Source: Bacteroidales bacterium
GTDB lineage: Bacteria > Bacteroidota > Bacteroidia > Bacteroidales > F082
Assembly (NCBI GenBank): GCA_017645275.1
Contig: JAGCPH010000015.1
Span: forward strand, 1 to 64,000
Reading direction: 5' to 3'
Length of the DNA stretch: 64,000 nucleotides
Shown here: positions 58,713 through 64,000 of the stretch, one piece after another
Numbering within the stretch: the stretch's first letter is position 1
Layout of the letters: each line of letters begins with the position of its first letter
Notes under the pieces: generated by a model
Told to the model about the DNA's origin: nothing
The model's input: the letters and a program-made list of their open reading frames with translations, nothing else
Database searches by the model: none
Made by a program: the position numbers and the translations under genes

Positions 58713-60077
58713 ATGAAATATTTTTTGCTGCCATTAGGCTGTCAGATGAACCGTAGCGACACGGAGCGAGTGCGTACCGTACTGCAAGGCATGGGTTATA
58801 TTGAGACCGACAAGGAGGAAGAGGCCAACATCTTGGGTGTGATAGCGTGTTCGGTGCGCCAAAAAGGCATCGACAAGGTATATTCGCGCATCCAGAAATG
58901 GAACGAGATGAAGCAGAACCGTTACTGCGTCACCTTCGTGTCGGGCTGCATACTTCCTGCCGACCGTGAGCGTTTTGCCAAGCTGTTCGACCTCATCTTC
59001 ACCATGAACGAGTTGCCAGATCTGCCTGATATGATCCAACAATACGGCGTGGTGGGCATGCCTATCAACAGAAACGTCAACCCGTCGGCCAACATGGACC
59101 GTTTCTGGGTCATCGACCCCGACCATCTCTCTGATTTTGAGGCGTTTATCCCGATCCAGAACGGATGCAACAAGTTCTGCACCTACTGCGCAGTGCCATA
59201 TACCCGTGGCCGCGAGGTCTCAAGAAAGTCGGAAGACATCATCAACGAGCTCAAAGAACTAGTCGAAAAAGGTTATAAATCAATAACTTTGCTCGGCCAG
59301 AACGTCAATTCATACAGCCTTGACAAGAAAGGTGAAGAGATCAACTTCGCGGAACTGCTGAGAAGGATTGGCGAATACGGCGACGCCAGCGGCAAGGAGT
59401 TTTGGGTCTACTTTACCTCCCCTCACCCACGCGACATGAGCGACGAAGTTATTGAGGTCATCTCACAATATAAATGCCTCGGCAAGCAGATTCACCTGCC
59501 TATACAGTCGGGCGACGACAACATGCTTCAGCGAATGAACCGCCGTCACACACTGGATGACTATCGTCATATCATCCACACAATCAGAAGGTTACTGCCC
59601 GAGGCGACGATTTTCACAGATATCATCGTGGGCTTCACTGGCGAGACAGAGGAAGAGTTCGAGAACTCGCGTAAAGCTATGGAGGAATTCAAATACAACA
59701 TGGCATACATCGCACAATACAGCGTGCGACCGGGCGCAGTAGCCTCATCATGGGCCGACGACGTGCCGAAAGCCAAGAAACGCGAGCGTTATCACATCCT
59801 CACCGACGAGCTGATGAAACATTCACTCGTTTATAATCAAGGACTTATCGGCAAGACACAGAAAGTGCTCGTAAATGGCTACGACCGTAAAAACGGCTAC
59901 CTGACAGGACACACCGAAGGCAAAATCGTGATAAGATTCCAATCGCGCGACAAGAGCCTCATCGGACAGATTGTGACGGTGAAAGTGACGAGCGCAACAG
60001 CGCTTTCAATTGAAGGGACTCTCCTCCCCGTCATTTCGACTGAAGCGAAGCGAAATGGAGAAATCTCCTGCAATTGA
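58713..60077 (+). CDS. miaB: tRNA-2-methylthio-N6-dimethylallyladenosine synthase
   Basis: The protein has about 454 residues: N-terminal methylthiotransferase domain (MKYFLLPLGCQMNRSDTERV, with auxiliary-cluster Cys also at VIACSVRQKG and SGCILP), radical-SAM core with Cys triad GCNKFCTYCAVPYTRG, and C-terminal TRAM domain. It converts i6A37 to ms2i6A37 in tRNA. The frame is open to 58605, but the promoter box is at 58688-58695, so ATG 58713 is used. The last ~15 residues (VISTEAKRNGEISCN) are encoded by a palindromic repeat, not by normal gene sequence. mtaB, a paralogue, follows. Confidence 0.94.
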   Translation: MKYFLLPLGCQMNRSDTERVRTVLQGMGYIETDKEEEANILGVIACSVRQKGIDKVYSRIQKWNEMKQNRYCVTFVSGCILPADRERFAKLFDLIFTMNELPDLPDMIQQYGVVGMPINRNVNPSANMDRFWVIDPDHLSDFEAFIPIQNGCNKFCTYCAVPYTRGREVSRKSEDIINELKELVEKGYKSITLLGQNVNSYSLDKKGEEINFAELLRRIGEYGDASGKEFWVYFTSPHPRDMSDEVIEVISQYKCLGKQIHLPIQSGDDNMLQRMNRRHTLDDYRHIIHTIRRLLPEATIFTDIIVGFTGETEEEFENSRKAMEEFKYNMAYIAQYSVRPGAVASSWADDVPKAKKRERYHILTDELMKHSLVYNQGLIGKTQKVLVNGYDRKNGYLTGHTEGKIVIRFQSRDKSLIGQIVTVKVTSATALSIEGTLLPVISTEAKRNGEISCN

Positions 60078-60135
60078 ATTATCAGTAATTGAGAGGCGGA
60101 GATTTCTCCACTCCCTACGGTCGGTCGAAATGACG
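60029..60135. repeat. 107-bp palindromic element, TIR CGTCATTTCGAC
   Basis: Perfect 12-bp terminal inverted repeats enclose inner arms GGAGAAATCTCC and GGAGATTTCTCC. The element carries the miaB stop codon (60075-60077) and fills nearly all of the miaB-mtaB gap. No obvious target-site duplication flanks it. Confidence 0.85.
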
Positions 60136-60148
60136 AAAAGAAAAAATC

Positions 60149-61453
60149 ATGAAAATCGCCTTTAAAACATTAGGTTGCCGCGTAAACCTCTATGAAACCG
60201 ACGCTCTTGCGTCGCAGTTCAAAGAGGCAGGTTACGACGTGGTGGAAAGCGACGAAAACGCTGATGTTTACGTCGTAAACACCTGCACCGTCACCAACCA
60301 AAGCGACCAGAAATGTCGGCAGGCAATCAACCAGATAAGACGCGAACACCCGAGCGCCATCATAGCGGCGATGGGCTGCATGGTGAATCACCGCAAACAA
60401 GAGATGCTCGACTCTGGTGTCATCGACTATGCCATTGATAATGAACGCAAATACGCACTTTTCAGCATTATCGACAGCCATATCAAAGGCGAAGCCGTCG
60501 ACCCTGAAGGCTTCGACAAGGACTTGTTCAGCTACCGACCGGCTTACAGCACCTTCCACACCCGCAGTCTGATTAAGATTCATGACGGATGCAACAATTT
60601 CTGCTCATATTGCATCATCCCGAACGTGCGAGGCAGAGCCACGAGCCGTCCAGCCGACGAGATATACGAAAACATCAGAAACGTGGTGGCTCACGGCTTC
60701 AAAGAAGTGGTTTTGACAGGCGTCAACATGGGACGTTACAAATCACAAGACGTTGATTTTGAGCACCTTATCGAAAATATATTAAAAATTGACGGCGACT
60801 ACAGGGTACGTATCTCCTCTATCGAGCCCGACAACTTCAGCGACAGGTTTTTGAGTCTGTTTGAGAACCCGAAACTTGCCCCGCACATGCACATATGTCT
60901 GCAGAGCGGCGCAAACAACACCTTGCGCGATATGCACCGCCATTATTCAGCAGAGCAGTTCAAGGACATGTGCGATAGGATCAAAGCGGCGATACCATAT
61001 TTCAACATCACGACTGATGTCATCGTGGGCTTCCCTGGCGAGACCGAAGCTGATTTCGTAGAAAGCGCTGAGCTGTGTAAGTATATAGGTTTCAGTCACA
61101 TACACACTTTCAAATACTCTATCAGGACTGGCACTAAGGCCGCAACGATGCCAAACCAGGTTCCGGAAACGGTGAAAACCGAGCGCAGTGCTGTAATCCG
61201 ACAGATTTCGGCAGAAAACAAGCTCAAATATTTCAACCAGATGCTCAGCAAACCACAACGCATGCTTATAGAGCGTGTGATGGCAGATGGAACGGCAAGA
61301 GGCTACGGTGAAAACTACATCCCTATAAGGTTGAAAGCCAAAGGATTAGAAAAAAACACCTTCGTCAATGTGGTTTTGAGTGACATTATTAATAAAGGTG
61401 ATAACTCGGAGATGGCTGCTGTACCTTGTCATTTCGACCGAAGCGGAGCGTAG
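60149..61453 (+). CDS. mtaB: tRNA threonylcarbamoyladenosine methylthiotransferase
   Basis: This 434-residue paralogue of MiaB makes ms2t6A37. The N-terminal domain has FKTLGCRVNLYETDA, VVNTCTVTNQSDQKCRQ and AAMGCMVNH (three auxiliary-cluster Cys), the radical-SAM triad is GCNNFCSYCIIPNVRG, and the TRAM domain (~370-430) follows. The final eight residues, CHFDRSGA, are encoded by another palindromic element (61426-61540), in a different frame from the one that ends miaB. Confidence 0.93.
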   Translation: MKIAFKTLGCRVNLYETDALASQFKEAGYDVVESDENADVYVVNTCTVTNQSDQKCRQAINQIRREHPSAIIAAMGCMVNHRKQEMLDSGVIDYAIDNERKYALFSIIDSHIKGEAVDPEGFDKDLFSYRPAYSTFHTRSLIKIHDGCNNFCSYCIIPNVRGRATSRPADEIYENIRNVVAHGFKEVVLTGVNMGRYKSQDVDFEHLIENILKIDGDYRVRISSIEPDNFSDRFLSLFENPKLAPHMHICLQSGANNTLRDMHRHYSAEQFKDMCDRIKAAIPYFNITTDVIVGFPGETEADFVESAELCKYIGFSHIHTFKYSIRTGTKAATMPNQVPETVKTERSAVIRQISAENKLKYFNQMLSKPQRMLIERVMADGTARGYGENYIPIRLKAKGLEKNTFVNVVLSDIINKGDNSEMAAVPCHFDRSGA

Positions 61454-61540
61454 TGGAGAAATCTTATTAAGACAAAGTCTTCGTTTATGGAGGATTTCTC
61501 GACTACATTTCACTTCGTTACATTCCGCTCGAAATGACAA
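61426..61540. repeat. 115-bp palindromic element, TIR TTGTCATTTCGA
   Basis: Perfect 12-bp terminal inverted repeats, TTGTCATTTCGA ... TCGAAATGACAA, enclose inner arms gagaaatc and gatttctc. It contains the mtaB stop codon (61451-61453). Confidence 0.85.
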
Positions 61541-61586
61541 CTAAAAATATTTTTAAAATTTTTGTTGTTTGTATTAATTTTTGTTG

Positions 61587-61594
61587 TAATTTTG
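61587..61594 (+). promoter_or_regulatory. rpsT promoter (TAATTTTG)
   Basis: This is an exact consensus 48 bp before the rpsT ATG. TTTG motifs lie upstream at 61561 and 61568. Confidence 0.65.
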
Positions 61595-61642
61595 CAGTCC
61601 GAAAAAATAGTAAGGAAAAAAGAATAAAATTAAGATAATAAA

Positions 61643-61897
61643 ATGGCAAACCACAAGTCATCATTAAAGAGAATCCGTCAGACAGAAAACAGACGTTTAC
61701 ACAACCGCTTCTATGCTAGAGCGATGCGTTCAGCCGTTAGAAGCTTCAGAGCTTTAACAGACAAGAACGAAGCTGAATCAAAGCTTTCAGAAATGTACAA
61801 GACTATCGACCGCGTGGCTAAACGTGGTATCATCCACCGCAACAAAGCCGCTAACTTAAAGTCAAAGCTTGCACACTTCACAGCTAAATTAGCATAA
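61643..61897 (+). CDS. rpsT: 30S ribosomal protein S20
   Basis: This 84-residue, strongly basic helical protein is MANHKSSLKRIRQTENRRLHNRF... with the typical GIIHRNKAANLKSKLA C-terminus. It binds 16S rRNA early in 30S assembly. It is monocistronic: own promoter upstream and a hairpin terminator 22 bp after the stop. Confidence 0.97.
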   Translation: MANHKSSLKRIRQTENRRLHNRFYARAMRSAVRSFRALTDKNEAESKLSEMYKTIDRVAKRGIIHRNKAANLKSKLAHFTAKLA

Positions 61898-61918
61898 TTT
61901 TATTAAAAAAATATCGAC

Positions 61919-61949
61919 AAAGTTCTTCCTATTCGTAGGGAGAACTTTT
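61919..61949 (+). terminator. rpsT terminator hairpin
   Basis: AAAGTTCT (61919-61926) pairs with AGAACTTT (61941-61948), extended by further pairs toward the TATTCGTA loop. It ends in TTTTG and lies before the radC ATG at 61969. Confidence 0.7.
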
Positions 61950-61968
61950 GTCGTATAAACCGGAAAAT

Positions 61969-62664
61969 ATGAAACCAAACAGCAGTAAGACAATAAAAAA
62001 CTGGGCAAAATCCGACCGCCCACGCGAAAAAATGCTCGAGAAAGGACGCGAAGCCCTCTCCGATGCAGAACTCATAGCCATCTTGATCCGAGTTGGAAGC
62101 GACGAAGAGTCGGCAGTAGACCTGGCAAGGCATATAATGAAAGATGTCGACGACGACCTTATCAATCTTTCACGCCTGAGTATCAATGATTTGATGAGCT
62201 ACAAAGGCATAGGCGAAGCGAAAGCCATAAGTATAACCGCAGCACTTGAACTCGGACGGCGCCGGCGTTTTGCCGAAACGGCCAACAAGCCACAAATCCG
62301 CAACAGTGCAGACGCTTTCGAGTATTTCTACATGCGGATCTCCGACATCTCGCACGAACAGTTTTGGGTGCTTCTGCTCAACCCCACCAATAAGGTGATA
62401 AAAATGGTGAAAGTAAGCGACGGAGGCGTCAACGGCACCACTGCCGACCCGAAACGCATATTCAAAATAGCCCTGGAGAACAACGCCACCGCAATGATGC
62501 TCTGTCACAACCACCCTTCCGGAAACGTGCAACCAAGTGACCGCGATAAAACGCTCACACGCAATATCGTGAATGGCGGAAAACTGCTCGAAATAAAAAT
62601 TTTGGACCATATTATCGTTGGTATCGATAAATATTTTAGTTTTGCAGATTCAGGATTGTTATGA
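61969..62664 (+). CDS. radC: RadC family JAB-domain protein
   Basis: The protein has about 231 residues. An N-terminal helix-hairpin-helix part has LMSYKGIGEAKAISITAALELG. The C-terminal JAB/MPN-like metalloprotease domain has the zinc motif HNHPSGNVQPSDRD. The name RadC is historical; the repair role is not established. A TTG at 61948 opens the longest frame inside the terminator hairpin, so ATG 61969 (MKPNSSKTIKNW) is preferred. It overlaps wecB by 4 bp. Confidence 0.88.
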   Translation: MKPNSSKTIKNWAKSDRPREKMLEKGREALSDAELIAILIRVGSDEESAVDLARHIMKDVDDDLINLSRLSINDLMSYKGIGEAKAISITAALELGRRRRFAETANKPQIRNSADAFEYFYMRISDISHEQFWVLLLNPTNKVIKMVKVSDGGVNGTTADPKRIFKIALENNATAMMLCHNHPSGNVQPSDRDKTLTRNIVNGGKLLEIKILDHIIVGIDKYFSFADSGLL

Positions 62665-63797
62665 AAATAGTGACGGTAATAGGGGCAAGACCCCAGATAA
62701 TAAAGGCGGCGGCGCTGAGTCGTGCCATCAAGGAGCACTTCAAAAAAGAGGTGAATGAAGTAATTGTGCACACCGGACAACACTACGACGACAATATGTC
62801 GCAGGTGTTTTTCGACGAGCTGGGCATCCCACAGCCTGATTACAACCTGTGTGTTGGCTCGGCCTCGCATGGCGTTCAGACAGCCAAGATGATCGAAGGC
62901 ATCGAGGAGATACTTTTGAAGGAAAAGCCCGACTACCTTGTGCTTTATGGCGACACCAACTCTACTTTGGCAGGCGCGATAGCAGCTTCGAAGATACATG
63001 TTCCGATAGTTCACATAGAGGCTGGACTGCGCTCGTTCAACAAGTCGATGCCCGAAGAGATAAACCGCATCTGCTGCGACCACTGTTCCACCCTGCTCTT
63101 CTCGCCAACCGCAACAGGCTTCAAAAACCTAATAAAAGAAGGCTTTAACCCTGACAACAAACGCCGATTCACCATCGACAACCCGGGCATCTATCACTGC
63201 GGCGACGTGATGTACGACAATAGCAAATATTTCGCTAATATCGCTGACACAAAATCACAAATTCTTGATAAAGAAGGATTTAGAGGCACCGGTTACATGC
63301 TTTGCACTATACATCGCGACAACAACACCGACCAGCCAGAAAGGTTGAACGCCATTTTCAAGGCTTTGCTGAAGATTTCGGAAAGCAAAATGGTGGTATT
63401 ACCGCTGCATCCAAGGACATCTAAGTTATTGAATACCAATCTTGAAAAAGATTTATACGATAAGATAACAAACAATAAAAACATCAAGATTCTGCCGCCG
63501 GCCTCGTTTTTGGACATGATAGTGCTGGAGCGTCACGCCCAGATGGTTGTCACCGACTCTGGAGGCGTTCAGAAAGAGGCGTTTTTCTTCCAGAAACCTT
63601 GTCTGATTTTGCGTAGCGAGACCGAATGGAAGGAAATCGTGGAATGTGGAGCAGCAGTAATCACCGACGCTTACGAAAATAAAATCATCGATTCGTTCAA
63701 TGATTTCGTTGAAAATCCGCCGCACAAATTCCCTGAAATCTTTGGTGACGGCAAGGCTGCGGAGTTCATTTGCAAGGAAATGTTAGAAAATTTGTAA
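62661..63797 (+). CDS. wecB: UDP-N-acetylglucosamine 2-epimerase (non-hydrolysing)
   Basis: This 378-residue GT-B-fold enzyme interconverts UDP-GlcNAc and UDP-ManNAc. Family segments are VIGARPQIIKAAALSRAI, VHTGQHYDDNMSQVFFDELGIP, VHIEAGLRSFNKSMPEEINR, CTIHRDNNTD and VVTDSGGVQKEAFFFQKPCLILR. It supplies ManNAc precursors for surface polysaccharide. It is coupled to radC by an ATGA overlap. rpsF follows with its own promoter. Confidence 0.94.
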   Translation: MKIVTVIGARPQIIKAAALSRAIKEHFKKEVNEVIVHTGQHYDDNMSQVFFDELGIPQPDYNLCVGSASHGVQTAKMIEGIEEILLKEKPDYLVLYGDTNSTLAGAIAASKIHVPIVHIEAGLRSFNKSMPEEINRICCDHCSTLLFSPTATGFKNLIKEGFNPDNKRRFTIDNPGIYHCGDVMYDNSKYFANIADTKSQILDKEGFRGTGYMLCTIHRDNNTDQPERLNAIFKALLKISESKMVVLPLHPRTSKLLNTNLEKDLYDKITNNKNIKILPPASFLDMIVLERHAQMVVTDSGGVQKEAFFFQKPCLILRSETEWKEIVECGAAVITDAYENKIIDSFNDFVENPPHKFPEIFGDGKAAEFICKEMLENL

Positions 63798-63826
63798 TTT
63801 TTTGTCGATGGTATCGAAATTTTTTT

Positions 63827-63834
63827 TATTTTTG
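63827..63834 (+). promoter_or_regulatory. rpsF promoter (TATTTTTG)
   Basis: This is an exact consensus 62 bp before the rpsF ATG, with TTTG at 63801-63804. The AT-rich leader shows no clear S6/S18-binding hairpin to my eye. Confidence 0.65.
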
Positions 63835-63896
63835 CACTCTAAAAAATAAACAAACAATTGTTTAACGTAATTATTTAATAATCAACAATTTAAATT

Positions 63897-64000
63897 ATGA
63901 ATCAGTACGAAACCGTTTTCATTTTAACTCCCGTTTTGTCTGAAGATCAGATGAAGGAAGCGGTAGCAAAATTCGAGAACCTGCTCACAAACAACGGAGC
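63897..64000 (+). CDS. rpsF: 30S ribosomal protein S6 (5' part)
   Basis: The first 34 codons are visible: [34 protein letters not shown], the S6 N-terminus (first strand, then the helix around [16 protein letters not shown]). The gene runs off the window. It is usually followed by rpsR and rplI. Confidence 0.93.
   Translation, partial: MNQYETVFILTPVLSEDQMKEAVAKFENLLTNNG

Noticed and set aside
1..64000. Insertion sequences, integrases or prophage genes
   Set aside because: No transposase, integrase or phage structural gene was recognised, although three non-coding repeat families are present.

Overview
The window is a stretch of a Bacteroidota (Bacteroidales-type) chromosome. The evidence is consistent: many genes are preceded by the Bacteroidota -7 promoter element TAnnTTTG instead of sigma70 boxes; Shine-Dalgarno sites are almost absent; there are C10 proteases with type IX secretion C-terminal sorting domains and a PorT-like protein; and there is a PUR/DUF3276 protein, a DUF5683 protein and a long DUF5684-type signal peptidase I. 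A gut or other anaerobic habitat is plausible (2-oxoacid:ferredoxin oxidoreductase, K+-type membrane pyrophosphatase, ferredoxin-type PreA), but the species cannot be named from the sequence.

Layout. 1-2240: 3' end of a 2-oxoacid:acceptor oxidoreductase gamma gene, then a small island (HigBA toxin-antitoxin and a 5'-truncated nucleoid-associated protein gene) closed by a second, diverged copy of the same oxidoreductase 3' end. 2240-3190: an AT-rich unknown gene and a possible small RNA. 3200-8250 (minus): a four-gene envelope operon (OmpA-like, beta-barrel-like, two lipoproteins with a shared lectin/sulfatase-modifying-like domain) preceded by a structured leader and four 22-bp repeats. 8400-12900 (minus): DUF2750, PAP2 phosphatase, PreA, ABC-F ATPase. 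13036-14129: split chromate transporter. 14132-20085 (minus): two tandem acyl-CoA ligases and a proton/sodium pyrophosphatase. 20324-22958: nucleoside permease, thyA, folA. 23018-30482 (minus): three tandem C10 cysteine proteases. 31131-36213: a DnaE-like polymerase and DinB divergent from a LexA-like XRE-S24 regulator, a probable SOS mutagenesis cassette. 36307-41950: lipoprotein, tricorn-like S41 protease, DnaQ-like exonuclease, PUR protein. 42088-50912: parA-parB-DUF5683-dapB-lepB-ftsK-lolA-glycosyltransferase run. 50904-53398 (minus): DUF-lpxD-lpxC. 53533-64000: aminotransferase, heptose kinase, PorT-like protein, two identical tRNA-Glu genes, outer membrane protein, lplA, miaB, mtaB, rpsT, radC, wecB and the start of rpsF.

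The most unusual feature is the intergenic DNA. Nine arrays of degenerate tandem repeats, with period 7 wherever there are more than two units, lie directly against gene ends, and nearly every unit carries a stop triplet (TAG/TAA/TGA). Because 7 is not a multiple of 3, a three-unit array closes all reading frames. Two other repeat families are interleaved: GTAGAGAC hairpins that double as terminators, and 88-115-bp palindromic elements with perfect 11-12-bp terminal inverted repeats (TCATTTCGA core). Several genes (dinB, hppA, miaB, mtaB, nupG-type permease) take their stop codons from these repeats.

Starts were moved downstream of the longest reading frame in several genes (second acyl-CoA ligase, hppA, thyA, dnaE-like, S24 regulator, DUF5683, 52910 gene, OMP at 57050, miaB, radC), because the longer versions begin with non-ATG codons or run through a promoter or repeat.
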